From positions 2,581 to 66,580 of the forward strand of contig PTFA01000192.1 of the NCBI GenBank assembly GCA_003342895.1: 64,000 nucleotides of DNA, in the 5' to 3' direction. Both the position numbers and the translations under genes were made by a program. The notes below the pieces were generated by a model. That model saw only the letters and a program-made list of their open reading frames with translations. It was not told where the DNA came from and did not search any database. The stretch is from Casuarius casuarius (lineage: Eukaryota > Chordata > Aves > Casuariiformes > Casuariidae). Of the stretch, positions 44,451 to 57,239 are shown piece after piece; positions within the stretch are counted from its first letter, which is position 1; the number at the start of each line of letters is the position of its first letter.

Positions 44451-47400
44451 CCAAAATCCCACAACCACAGAAAAAGGGAAGTAAGGAGCAGAGAGAAAAG
44501 AAAGGACCCAGTTACTAAGGGTTTAGCAGCGGAAGGGCATGAGCACCCTGGTCCTATTGGGTGTCGTCACCATTTCTCCTTGCTCTCTGGGTCAAGCCAG
44601 GAGCACAGGGCAGGGGGAACACATGCAATCCACTTCCAGCACACCGAAAATCTAGGACAAAGGAAGAGTGGGCTGGAAGGGAACTGCCTTGTGCTTCTTT
44701 TCTAAACAAAAATTCAGACCATTGACAATGAATCTTCTTTGATGTTCAGGAGTGACTCTCCCACCTTTCCCACTTTCCTCCCTCCCACCCACCCCCCACC
44801 CACATCAAAACCACCCCAAAACAAACCCACCCTCTCCCCTCTAGCCCTTCCCCCTCCACCACCACAGCGTGATTTGGAAGAACAAGGCAGGGCTGCCTCT
44901 TCTGTCGCTCACACTCCCTTGGTTCCTCCTCCTCCTCCTCTTCCTTCTCTCCTGGGTTCCCTCTGAGAAGCTTCAGAACTTCAGATCAAACATGTTGAAA
45001 ACAAAAATACAGAGAGGGAAAGAGCACGTGTGCACAAGAGAGATCCATCTGTCACTGGAATCTGGAAAAGAAAGCACACAGCAGACAAGAAGAGGCATCA
45101 GCTGGGGGAGGTCTGAGATAAGAAAATATACTGTGAGGTTTCATAAGAAGGGGGAGATGGGGAAGAGACAATATTGTTGGGGGTGCAAGCAAGGGAGGAG
45201 TGGGACCGCCTGCTGTGCTGATAAGTCTTTGAGAAGGGAACCCTCATGACATGTAATATCATATCAGGGGTATGTAGAAGGGTACTTGGCTGCTGTTATG
45301 TAATGTAATCACAGCCAGGGATGTGGGGAAATGTGGCTGAGTGGAGGTAGAAGGAGAATGGGAGGAAGGCTGGGAAACATACGGCTGTATTGCGATCAGC
45401 TAAAAACTCCTAGTATAAACAAAGGCAAGCCCCAAGCACAGCCAAAGCCAAGGATTTTCAGCTATCTGAAAATCATGTACACAGAGTACATGGGGCATGG
45501 AAAATGCATACAAGCCCCCCTCTTTTTTGTTTGTTTTCTCCTTTCCTTGAAGCAAGAGGGATAAATAATTCAAGCCATGTGTAACCACTTGCACTCTAAA
45601 AATTGTTCCTGTCTCTCGGTGCAGGGACAAAGCTGCTGAGATGAGCCAGCCTGGTTTGAGCACAGAGAGGGGTAGGCGGTGTGTCAAATACCATCCTCCA
45701 GTCTCTCACCCAGCAATCCCACAGTCCTGATCTGAGGGATATCCCCCATTCACCGCTCACCAATGAGAGGCACACAACCTCCTCCTCCTTACTTTGCCAC
45801 CTCTCCGTGGCATCTATGAACATTGTCCCTTCATGGGACAGGACACCTTGCAGGAATCAGAGGCAAAGTGATACTTGCCTCAATGTATCTCTGGGCCCTG
45901 GGCAAGCTCCTAGCACTCATTGGAAAGGGCAGCCTGGAGTACCCTTTCTTCTGGCCACAGCTTCAACCCTTCTCCCACTATACTGTGGCACTGCCTGGCA
46001 GAAGCATCCTTAGGCAGTGTAAGAAAATATTTTCATACAGCAGAGAAAAGACATGAGCATAGGGCTTTTTCTTTTTTAACTTGGCAGGGAGGGGGAGGAA
46101 AACAATAAAAAACAGAGAAAAGGACTCTTGGTTACTGAAGAATAAACATCCTCTCTTGCCCCTTTTATTTTTGGGGAAGGCTGCTCACTAAAGATACTGC
46201 CAAAGCTTTTGCTGCAAAAGCTGAAACAGTTTCTAGCACAGAGATGCAAAGGGCAGAAATAAAATGAAGGAAGGTAAATGAAGGAGGAGTTAACCCTTGA
46301 GGAACAAGGCTTACATCTGTGTAGAAATCTGAGCTGATTTGGGTCTGTGGAATTACCAGGCCAGCTGGATTAAGGGATCAGAGAAACACTTAAATATTCA
46401 ATAATCCGGAAAGGAAAGCCAAGATGGAGAAGGGGAGGAAGAAAAGAGCTTGACCAATGGAAAAGACAGAGAGAAAGCATCTGCTCCCCACTGCTAGTGG
46501 GCCAAGGCCATAAAACTCATGTCATTTGTGACTGTTATATCATGGCCTCTGGCTGCTGCCTTGTGTCCAGCTTTGCATCAGCCAGCACTGAAGCAGAAGG
46601 CAGAGGTTTTTTACAGCCTATCACTTTGTTTCTCAGCCTTACAATTCAATGAGAAATAATTTCCTGACATTGACATCCTCCTCAGGTGCATCAGAGAGGA
46701 GGCCCATCCGGCTATCCACAGACTGGGACCCACAGGCTTCTGGTATTCCTCAGTGCTAGTCCCCTACCTTTCTCCACCATTTTCAGAGGTGGCTCCATGC
46801 AGAGATACAGCCAATCCCCCACACTGTCTCAGTCCTTCTACTTTCCCTTTTCATGCTCTTTCACCTTGCCAAGTCTCTTCCAGAAAACAAAAGAGTAGCA
46901 GGTACTAGCATGCTCTTGGCACAGTGATACCCAAAGTATGTCGACCCCAGGAGCGGCCATGGGCAACTCCTGAGCAGGCAGTTGAAAGCTTTGCCTGGAT
47001 TTCTCTACACTGCATTATGTTTTCTGCTCTCTGAACATTATGCTTTGACCTGTTTGTATCCCCGCACCAAATAACCTGCACAGTATCCATGTCCATGCAG
47101 GGAGACCCCAGCCCCCTTGTTTTGACCCCTTCTGGTAGCACGGGCTGCTCCAAATGTTGTGCTGAAATTGCAGCTGCCTGTTGCAGCTTGTCCATGGTGC
47201 ACAGGGGGCAGCTCTGAGGCCAGCACCACATTGCTCTGCTGCAGCCCCAGCTATTGCCAAGACCCCCCCTTCTGCTCAGGGAGCTCTGCTCAGGGAGCAC
47301 AGGGAGGGCTGCCAGGGGAGACAGCCAAGCAGGGTTAAAAGGCAAGAAGTAGGTGGGTTAGGGGATGGAGGGAAGGAAATGAAGGTTCTTTTTATTCTGC

Positions 47401-49960
47401 TTGCCATGTGCCAAAAAAACAAGGAGACCGTGGAGAGAAGACTTGCTTCCCCAGCAATGCCGTAATGGTGCCAGTCTCCTACTCTGCCACAGCCCTGTCT
47501 GTCCATGGACTCCACTGATCCCGTCCCCAGGCCCCAGGTCATCTGCTTAGCCTCGATCCAGCCGCATCACCATGGCCCTGCCTGGACATCACAGGGCTTT
47601 GTCTGACTCTGGTTACCCTCACTGGACCTGATCCTGACCTGACTTCCTGGCATGACCTTGGACTCACCTCATCACCATGAACTCATTGGATAATCTGATC
47701 TCTCCATTGAATCTGGCTATCATTTCTAGATCTGTCCTGCTCATCTTGCTTGGGTACAGCAGGACTGGGCCATGCCCTCCCAGCCTTGTTACCATTCTCA
47801 GCTCCCCATCTTTTAGGGAGCAGCTGGCCCTTGCTCCCTGACACTAGTATTCACAAGAAGGGGGAGCCAGGGATGGGACCAACACCATCCCTTCCCTCAG
47901 CCATCCAGAGCCAAATGAATGTAAATCAGGTAGCATCAGAGTCCAACAATACAAGGAAACAACACAGTGTCCTTACTGCTGGCCCAGAAGGTGCTGACAC
48001 CAGACTTGGTGTGTCCCTCCCTGACTTTTCAAAAGACACAGCAAGACAATGAAGAGATAGAGGATAGCAGAGAGAGAAGGAGCGAGCACCTTCAGGTCCA
48101 AGGGAAGCCAAGGAAGGGGGAGGTGTGAGCTGCGGTGAGCCTGGTCTGAAGGGAGTCTGTGGGTACAGGTGAAGGGAAAGGGTAGGACAAGGGAAATGCT
48201 TTGTAGAGCAGGTGCAAGGCCACCACCCTCATGTGCTAGGCTCGCTCAGCTGTCAGCTTCCAAAATTGTTCAGTGGGTATCCCAAGGTGGCTCTTACAAC
48301 TTGCCTTTGGCTCCTGGCCATTACCACACATCGAGAAAAGCAAGGAACAGTGGTGGCATTGTGCCCATGAGTGGCTGTACCCTCCTGGGCTGGCATAGAG
48401 TCAGTTCATCAGCTCTGAGCTCCCCAGGATTTCCCTCTGGATTATTCCCCACTACAGGATGGCTCAATGTTATTGGCATTTTCTTGCACCAGAATATTTG
48501 GCAAACAGAAGAAATCTGGCCACAGGGATGGTTGTGCTTTTATGGGGAAGAGAGAGCAGGGAAGTTTAGGGCAAAGTGGAGGGGAAGAGGCCTGAATCAC
48601 AGTCAAGAACAGGATGTCCTGACATCCACAGACTACCCTTTGGCTAAGGGACCAAGGTGTCACAGGTGTCGACATGAGAGTACAGTAACTAGTCAGATGG
48701 CATGGTGTAAGGGCAGGTCAAAATGCAACTACTGAAAGTATAGACAGGGAGGGTATGGGGGACAGAAACAAATGGGGGGCGGGGGTTGGAAGGACCACGA
48801 CTGAGGGGGTGGGATAGGAGGCCTAGGGGGCACTGTGTGAAAAGGCAGGCAGAAGAGCCACATAGGGCAGCAGTTTGGGCCTGCAACCTGACCTTGCTAA
48901 TCTTGCCCTCCTGGGGCCTGACGCACTGGAAAAGCCAACAGTTAATTCTACCATTGCTTAAATGGTGCTAAGAGTGTCCCATTAGAAATGCATGCATTAA
49001 AAACCCACCAAATGCTCCTGGCTCCTCTGGGGACACCCTGAAATCAGACCAAGACTCCTGCTGCTTTCTTCGTTTTTTTGCACTGAAGCTGGGCATCAGC
49101 CCTCCTCCCAGCTCAGTACTCTGCCTGCTACTGGCAGGCCTCAGGGCACAAATGCCATCTCCAAGGGGGCACTGGCTCTCTTCCCTTGGCTTCAAAGCCC
49201 TTCTGAGATTTCCCTAACTAATTCCCAAAGGAGAGGCACTGCCTTTTCTGGTGGTGCTTGCTACTGGGAGTTGATGTCATACCTGAAGGGACAGTACTGC
49301 CTAAAAGTCTCCATGCCTGCTAGATAGTTTCTGTAATACACACCAGTGTGTTGGCATCACTGCAGCTGCTTCAGATCATTGTGCTTCCCTTCTCCCATTA
49401 GGATGACCAGAGAGGGTCCTTGATTTTGCCCCTTGCTGCAGTGAAAAGGCACTGCTTTGAGAGAGGCTCACAGCACAGGTGTAGCACTGCATAAGAGCAC
49501 CTCCTTCCTTCTCTGTCCCACTGTTTCAGGGATGCTCATATTACAGGAGTTACCATCAAGCCAGGCAGCAGCAAATCTGTGGTTGTGCCCAGAGAGGTGC
49601 CATAAGCCCAGAAAAGTTTGGGACCAAGAGAAGCCGAGGCAGGAAGCGTGGTGATCTGTGGATTTATAATTTTGGAGTACGTGCTCATGTGTGTGAAAGA
49701 AATAAAGTGAGAGAAGGCAAGAGAGAGCACACACTGAACTGTAGCTTCTCTGATGTTCATCAAGGGTCGAGCTCACACAGCACTCTTCTCCTTCAATGAG
49801 GGTTCGTGAAGGTCTCTCCCTGTCTCTCAATTCCTCTTTTCCATTCTACTATTTTCACAAAACACATAAGATCTTTGAGGTCTCTATCCCACCATCAAAT
49901 TTGTTTGAAATTGGCCCTGTAGGCTCAAAATGCTTGGGGGACAGGGGAAGCTGGTTTAGG
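44451..49960 (-). other. ELFN2: ELFN2 5' intron or upstream region, first part
   Basis: No exon, CpG island or mobile element recognised. The area holds C-rich low-complexity sequence at 44755-44860 and G-run-rich sequence at 48774-48830 (GGGGGGCGGGGG, then GGGGGTGGG and GGGGG), which could form a G-quadruplex with one long loop. Overlapping open frames such as 46905-47345 (minus, 146 codons) and 48169-48735 (plus, 188 codons) have no recognisable content. Confidence 0.5.
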
Positions 49961-50007
49961 AAAGAAGGAAGGAAGGAAGGAAGGAAGAAAGGAAAGAAGG
50001 AAGGAAA
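49961..50007 (+). repeat. (GGAA)n microsatellite
   Basis: About ten GGAA/GAAA tetranucleotides with minor interruptions. Runs of GGAA are ETS-factor core sites, though nothing here shows they are used. Confidence 0.92.
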
Positions 50008-50394
50008 AGCTAAAGAGCCACCTCTCCTGGCAGATAAGGCTTGAAATGGGCTCTTGCATGGAAATTCATGTGATAAAAGGTGTTTCGACGTCACTGATTA
50101 GAAAAAACCTTCCATCCCTTACAGGGGTTGGACTGGTATCAATGGATCCTGCTGAACAGTGGCCACTCAATGTTAGAGGCTCAGTGACTTTTGGCAGAGT
50201 GCTACTGTACAAGATATCTTGTAGTTCAGTTCTGGATTGTTTCAGTTTACCATGCACAAATCCACAGTCCCTGCTGGGATAAAAATTAACCCCTCTGAAA
50301 GCTGGGTATGTCCTGCCATGATTGGCAAGGAAGCTCGCAGCACCTAAACTCCAGCTGGCACTGACAGGTCACTTTTGTGAGGAAGCCCACAGCT

Positions 50395-50760
50395 AACACA
50401 AAAGGTTATTTATTAAATAAATAAATAACCCACAATGCTGTATATAAAACCCTGCCCTCCCATTGCCCCTCCTCAACAGCGATTAGATGCTTAATTTGTT
50501 AGGCAGCAAGAAAGAGAGAATGGGAAGGCTCGGGGGAGATAAATAAAGCAGTTCAGGAGCATGAAAGAAAAGACAGAGCTTTAGAACAGTAAATCTTATT
50601 TTGGAGTGATAAACACTGGCAGAAAGGTCTTTCATATGCCAACACTTCCCTGGCAGGCCAGAAAGCTACCTTTATTTTCCAAAGTGAAATGGTTACCTTT
50701 TATATTAATATGATTATTGAAGATTAAGGAGGATTTGCACCAAGCCTAGTCCACCCAGAC
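50395..50760. promoter_or_regulatory. AT-rich candidate conserved noncoding element in ELFN2 upstream DNA
   Basis: AT-rich, with several AATAAA/TTATTTAT words, GATTAGATGCTTAATTTG, GGAGATAAATAAAG, GGAGTGATAAACAC and TTATATTAATATGATTATTG. It is dense in homeodomain (TAAT) and GATA-like words and differs from flanking DNA. Function and conservation are inference. Confidence 0.28.
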
Positions 50761-51039
50761 AGCCCACAGCAGTTACCCACAAGAGTGTTTGCATGGAGGT
50801 AGGCTTGTGGAACAGCCTTCTTCAAGCAGAAGAGGATGTTGAGAGATTACAGGTTCCATAGAATTGTTATCAGCAATAAAGCCACCTGGATCACTCTCTC
50901 TCCAGGGGAGAGGGGTGCCTGGGAAACTTCCCTCCCCTCAGTGTCATCCACTAAGCCCAGACAGGAGGCATTGGAAGAACTTAGAAATAATTCCTGTTGG
51001 GAATGCAGAGGGAGCATGGGCCCTGCATGACTGTCTGTG

Positions 51040-51760
51040 GGGACCTGCTGTAGTGCGCAGGACAGCCAGAATGCACGTGTGTGTGCATGCATGCACATGT
51101 GTGTGAGTCACTGCAGAGACAGGGGGGCAGTGGTGGCTCTGGAGATGCAGAGTGAATGTGTGAGGTATTTGCTGTGAATGATCCGGTGGACATGCAGGCC
51201 GGGCATCTATGTGTGAATCACTGCAAAACAGCGTGAGTGCTGGCTCTGTGTGAGAGGGAATTGCCATAGGGAACGGAGCAGAGTGTTGGTTTTGTGTGCT
51301 TGTGTGTGTGCATGTGTGTTTGCATGAAGCAGTTACTGTAGAGAAAGGGGTGGGACTCTTGCCTGCATGTAAAGTGCTGTAGGGAACAGGGCGGGAGCAC
51401 TGGCTGTGTGGATGTGCATGGATCACGGGAGAGGACCACAGTTGTGTGTGTGTGTACGGGAGAAGTGCTGTAGGGAAGGGGGTGGGAGCACTGCCTCTGC
51501 ATGTGTGCCCCTATGCAAATAACTGTGGGGAGCAGGGTGTGAGGGCTGACTCTGCACATGCATGTGGGAGGGAGTTGCTGCAGAGGGCAGGGAAGAACCT
51601 CTGCCCTCTGCAAGCCTGGGAGGAAAGGGAAGGGAGTGCAGGTATGCGTGTCTGTGTGTCTGTGTGAGCTGCTGCAGGCAACAGGGCAGGAGTGCTGACC
51701 CTGAGCGCATCGGACGGAGCTGCTGTAGGGAACAGTCTGGGAGTATGGGCTCTGTTTCTG
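51040..51760 (+). repeat. Degenerate minisatellite array with interspersed TG runs
   Basis: About 10-12 diverged copies of a G-rich unit, (G)CTGTAGGGAACAGGGCGGG followed by AGCACTGGCTCTG, separated by TGTGTGCATGTGTG stretches. Clear copies begin near 51109, 51219, 51260, 51328, 51374, 51463, 51517, 51576, 51668 and 51714. Spacing varies from about 41 to 110 bp because the TG linkers change length. Related copies occur at 16.9-17.1 kb. Open frames here are compositional. Confidence 0.75.
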
Positions 51761-53039
51761 CAGGGGCAGTGGGAATGGCAGTATGTCCTGCAGAAGGCCA
51801 GGAGAAATTCATGGGCTGTAGATGTCATTGTGAAGACCTCTATCCCCACAGGGTCACAAAGCTCTTCTGTTGCCTTGTACTGGCCTATTTCATACAATAG
51901 CAGCTCTTGGCTTTCACTGGCTGACTCTAAATGGCAGGGCCACAAACAATTTTGGAGATGCTCTCACTCAAACCAAGCATCTCCCCAGTATTTCTGGATG
52001 CTAAATATATGCCCAGTGCCCTGGTGCCAGTTTGGAGTGCCTCAAATAAGCTACCCTGCAGGCAGGGCAGGGAAGCGACACAGAAGGGATAAGTCCTTGT
52101 GTTACAGCCCCTTGATGTGTCTTGGGATTTGGAGCTTAAGGAAATAGGGATTTGGAGCCCAAGGAAACATATAGGTCTTGGGCTAGCTGAGGGCAGCAAT
52201 TATTTCACAAAGTATGTTGGCAGCCAGCCTACCTGTGGAGAATACTTCCATGTCCACAGACTCCTATGGGGCAGAGGAGTCAGCACTCCAGCATCCTTCA
52301 GTGTGCAGTTGGCTTCCAGCCAACCTTCCCCTAGGCAAGTAACTGAGAGAGGTTCCTTCATCAGCAGTGAGACCTCTCTCCAAGTAGGACAAGCAGCCAT
52401 CCCAGTGCAAGTCCAGCAAGAAAACTCCAAAGGCTAAGCCACCTCTCCAGTGAGATGAAGTGGCTGCCCTTAGATGACATTCTGAACCAGGTCATCCCTG
52501 ATCTGTGGAAGTCATGTGTTGCAACCCAAAGTCATTAGTCTGGATGATGTCCAAAGATGAGACAGACTTTGTGCTTGGGTTCCCATCAAATGAAGAGTTA
52601 ACTGGGAGCAGAAGAAAGCAGTTACAGATGGTGGTTCAAAAAAAGGCAGATGCAATCCTGATCTCCTGGGGGGCAGAAGTAGAGGAGAGGTGTGTGGGGG
52701 ACATGGAGAAGTTGTTTCAGATGACCCAAAACTGAAATGCAAGACTGAAATTAGCGGGTGCTAATAGGCACACTTCAGTCCCTCAAAGCTCTTCCGCTGG
52801 TCAATGCAAACCTGGATTCAGCAAGAGGAGCAACGCCACACAGGACAAGACTTTACATTTCCACATGGCTGCTGCCACCTTCCTTCCATCCTCCACCCTG
52901 GGCAAAGGCATAGCTCAGCAAGGGACCCTCCCCCTGGTCAGCTCTCCCACCTACACTTCAAGCTAATATCTGACATGCATTTTGACACAGCCCTGCCTCC
53001 CCTCTCTTTTCCCCATTACCTTGCCTTGTTTAGAGCCTG
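51761..53039. other. ELFN2 upstream DNA, nothing recognised
   Basis: Mixed composition with no simple-repeat blocks. Open frames up to 151 codons (51692-52147) have no family resemblance. Confidence 0.5.
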
Positions 53040-53235
53040 TTTTTTTTCTTCCATTGCCAAAACACAATGACTGTTATAATTAACAGATTATCTCAGTGCG
53101 ACAGCTGCAGTCCTTTGAAAATTAGGTTGAATAACAGGATCCTGCCGTATGGTAATTTCTTTTCATCTCTCAAATATTTTCTCTCTCTCACTCTCATTTC
53201 TTTTTTTTTCTTTCTTTCTTTTCTCTCTCTCCTTT
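53040..53235. promoter_or_regulatory. AT-rich candidate element next to a CT-rich tract
   Basis: Contains TGACTGTTATAATTAACAG, ATTATCTCAGTGCGACAG, GAAAATTAGGTTGAATAAC and ATGGTAATTTC, followed by a pyrimidine tract at about 53170-53235. The words are enhancer-like; conservation is untested. Confidence 0.25.
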
Positions 53236-56200
53236 CTACCTTTCACCAGCTCCCTGACTGCCAAAGTGATTTCTTTGGGGTGAGACAGTCTGAAGGGCTC
53301 TCTCTACCTCCATTGGCTGTTTTCATTCTTTCCTTTTTACTGTCACCCTTCCACAGAGAGGTAGTGTTTGCAAGCAGAAGTGCAAACATGGCAGAAAAAG
53401 AATGTGAGCTGCTTTGGCCCACCAGAAGCCACAATGAGAGGCCCCCTCTGAAGCCCCATTGGCTCAGAAAGGCAGTCCACGGAATTGCATGGGCATGGGA
53501 GAAAAAGAGATGTGGTGATCTGAACCACTGTCTGCAGCTTTCTGATGGTGAGCTGAGTGCAACAGTGTGGCTGAGTGGTTTGTACTGAGCTAACCGGGGT
53601 GCTCTACCCGCCCACCTACCCATCCGCCTTCTTGCTGACTCAGTATCTGCCCCTGACTCACCACTTGTTCACTGAATGGGGACTGGCAGTACTTATACGG
53701 CATCTTTCCCTCTCACTAAGGCAATAGCTCTGCCACTTACCACCCCCTCTCCCCATTATCCACCTACATCTGTCTCTCTACTGGCTCAATTAACCCAAGC
53801 CAGCCAAAAAAGCAGCTTGCTAGAAATTTGGGATTTCAAAACCAAACTAAGAATGGGTGCTGCTCCCAGCTGGACCCAAACCAAAGGCTCTTGCAATCTC
53901 CTCCTCCAGGACTGGAGAGCCACTGACCTCTGCTGCAAACTGCACTAATCCATTCACTGAAGTCACTGAGCTCCTCAGGTTCTGCTTGGGCAGACATGCT
54001 AGTAGACAGCATTTCAGGCTGCTGGGATGACCTGCCAGAAGGTCATGGTTTGTTGAGATGGTGCCTTGGATAGGGCAACTGAAAGGTTTCACATTAAACG
54101 TGTTTTGGACTCAAGAAATCTGCAACTTTGTCAGTGAATGTATCATGAGCATTAGTCAATTGTTCTCTGTGCCTGGTTTGAACTCATGCAAAATGTCTTG
54201 GTCCTGCACTGCTCGTTTCAGACATGTCCATAATCTATATAACACCAGCTGTTATAATTAAACATTGCTTTTTCCCCTTGAAAAATTGGCTGTGTGCACA
54301 GAGCAGTATTCCTCCACACAGTTCATCCCAGCCCCAGCCCTGATATAACCCACTTCTGTGGAGGCCAGCTGACACTGGGCCTCCTCCTGTAACCTCAGTA
54401 CAATCCCTCAGCCATTTCCCATGACGTTCCACATCATTTATTCCCTTAATCCCAACTCAGTATAACAGAAACACTTTGTCACCATTATTCTGCCAAAAGC
54501 CAAGTGGAGTCTTTTTAACAAACATTCATATGTGTTCCATTGTATTTCAGCAGTCTCCAGTAATGCTCCTCCTGGTCTCCCATGATCTCTCTCTTTTCAT
54601 CCTTTTGCCACTCTTACCCCCTGTTCTCCCTTTGCTTTCACTCCAGACCCTGTGTTGGTTCACGGCACTTCCAGCACATCTCCTCATTCATTCACTGTCA
54701 CTTATCCAAATGCTACTTTTATTTATTAATTTTCCTTTTCTTTAGTAGCATCCCTCCTCAGTGCTTTGTACAGTCCTACTTACTTATCCAATAATAGTAT
54801 TTTCCCAATGAGTGACTAATATACCCCCTTGCTGACATTTAGAATTCTCCTTGTTCTTTGAAACACGTTTATTCATTCCCTCTATCTACAATTATATATG
54901 TCTACTCACGGCATTGCGTTTCCTACAACAGCCATGCAACAAAGAGATGATCTGTGCAGAAGGAATCAATATTAAAATAACCCAACAAAATAATTGTCTC
55001 TGCCGGTACCCTGTCATTCTCCATTTTAGTTATGTAGGGCCAAGCTATATCAAGCTATGAAGCAATCAAAAATAGGGGACAGCTTGACTAAAAAAAGACC
55101 CCACTATATAACACCCTTTCCTTTGTTTTCACTCAATCCAGATTTCCGTCTTTTTTTCCCACTTATCAACTGCTCTGTTTCTTCCCATGTTGTTAGTAGC
55201 AGGGGTATGGTAATGCATGGAGGCTGCAATTTGTACTGAGCCTCTGGTTTGCGAGGTGCTGTAAAAATGCTCAGCAAGAGACAAAATTTCCTCCAGACTT
55301 TTTCCAAGCTGAAGGGACAGAAAAAAGAAATATCACCTCTAGCTAACAGGGGCGCACCCACCCAGAGGTTCCACTCCCAAGGCCCAGGGAGTGAACCCAT
55401 ACCCCTCTATATCTCTCTCCAAAGTCTTCTCCAAATAGCCATAGTATGCAATTGATATGGCAGTCCTTCCTCATTCCTCACAATAGCCCTTATTCCTTCC
55501 CCCACACTGTTCTTTGCTTCTCTTCCAGTCCTTAGTCACCCTTGCATATGCCGTATTTTATTTATTCCTTACTACTCCTCTTAATCTGCATAGGCCAAAC
55601 CCTAAGATTTGTAGTCACCCTGACTCATTTCCTACCCAGAGCAATGATTTAAATCCGTGGGGAAGCCTGTGATGTCAATCTGGACAGATAGTGGTAATGC
55701 GCAGGGACACCCTCATGATTATCCCTTATTCTCTTCTCACTCGTTCAGGTCTCTGTTTAGTAACATACTTAACATACACCCAAATGTAAACCTATGCACA
55801 GTCCCATTCAGCTTCTCAGTTGCTTTTTTCTGCAACATCTGTGTTGATGGTTCCCACATCTTCCAAACACAACAGATTCTCCTTCTGTGCCTCCTCTTCC
55901 TAGCCTCTTTGTTACCCACCCACCAACATCCTTTCTCTCGCTTTGAGAAATTTAGACTCTTCCTTTTTTTCCTTTTGCTTGTTTGGATTCTGTGTGTGTG
56001 TGTGTGTATTTTCACTGCTGCCCAAGGACTCCAGCTTGTAATTTCAGCTCCCTTTTCCCAAGATCACTATGTTGAATAAAACAGTGACTGCCCTCTCTGC
56101 TCTCCAATATTCTCAAATACCAAATAAGCCATTGAGGAGAAAAGCCATTGGCCAGGGCTGCTGCCTGTAATACTGAAACAGAGCTGGCAGTAATATTTAC

Positions 56201-56960
56201 AGGCTACTTTTTCAGAAAGCTCCAGGGATGGCTTGTGGCCAAAACCACCCCCTCTTTTTTTTTTTTTAATGATGCCTTCCTATGACTCAGTCTGGTCCAT
56301 AAGTCAAAGTGAGATTTTTTTTTAACCATTCTCCCTTTAAGCAATGAGAACAGGAGCCTAAGAACAGAATGCTGTAACATCACGGACAGGGCAAGTTACG
56401 TCATGGATAATGCAACTTGGGGTGTCCTTGGTGGCTTAAAAAGAAGCAGAACAAAAGGCACATGTCCTCCTTCCAGAGAAATGAGTTTTGGCAGAGCTAA
56501 ACTGGCAATTGCCTGGGTCTTTTAAACTTAGTTTTATCTGTAAGCAAAGCAAGAAACATGCGGGAAGCAGAGACATCATGACCTCAGGGACTCATGACTT
56601 CCTGGACTCAGCAAGGAGCTACCATGCCCTTTATTATCCACAGTTGTACAGAAGCAGAGTCTTGAATAAAGGGGACAATATAGGGGGAAGCATGACAGCC
56701 GTTTCAGAGTGAAACTGTGGTGTACCGACCCAGTCTGCCCACACACCCTTACCTCTGTCTCTAGCTATACAGTCTGCAGCAACAAACAGCCATTCAGATG
56801 GTTGATAAATGAGCAGTTCAGCTGGTGACCACTTAATTTGCTCCTTCCCTTCTTTGTCTGCTGGTGGTAGGGAAAAATGCATGTTTGGAAATTGGCAGTG
56901 TTGCATATAGCATTACCAGGCTGGAGTTATACTAACTGCTACAGAAAAAACAGGAGAGCA
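53236..56960. other. ELFN2 upstream DNA, no recognised gene
   Basis: Includes a pyrimidine-rich stretch (54580-54760), a (TG)n microsatellite at about 55990-56007, and a poly(T) at about 56255-56268. Open frames up to 173 codons (53067-53588) are not recognisable. Confidence 0.5.
55990..56007 (+). repeat. (TG)n microsatellite
   Basis: Nine perfect TG units. Confidence 0.9.
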
Positions 56961-56978
56961 GGGGGGCGGGGCGGGGAG
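56961..56978 (+). promoter_or_regulatory. Tandem GC-box (Sp1/KLF-like) cluster
   Basis: GGGGGGCGGGGCGGGGAGG contains two overlapping GGGCGGGG boxes. I see no other comparable GC-box cluster in the window. It sits in purine-rich DNA with no CpG island around it, so an alternative promoter is possible but unsupported by other signals. Confidence 0.35.
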
Positions 56979-57029
56979 GAGAAAGTGAGAGAAACAAGAC
57001 AGTATTGTATCCAAGGCTAGATATTATGA

Positions 57030-57130
57030 TGATGAGGACATTAAGAACATGATAGATAGATAGGAAAGGAAGGCAAACAGACAGAGGCAGACACAGAGAA
57101 AGAGACAGAGATGAAGGAGGAAGGGAAAAG
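57030..57130 (+). repeat. Purine-rich low-complexity sequence with short (GATA)n
   Basis: Starts with ATAGATAGATAGGAAAGG and continues as imperfect GACAGA/AGAGAC units. Low complexity, no coding content. Confidence 0.6.
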
Positions 57131-57239
57131 GAAGAGGGAGAGCCAGAATTAATTTAGGAGGAATATACTGAAAACACAATCTTCTCAATAGAAAAAAAAA
57201 AGGAGAGAATTAAACAAACAGCGACAGGAAACTAGGAAA

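Noticed and set aside
44394..44468. N-terminal extension of ELFN2 to 44468
   Set aside because: Encoded by a poly(T) tract upstream of an acceptor-like site, and a normal signal peptide starts at 44393.
53560..53615. tRNA-like words (GGTAGAGC and TTAGCTCAGT on the minus strand)
   Set aside because: The words are in the wrong order and no cloverleaf or B box can be built, so coincidence is likely.
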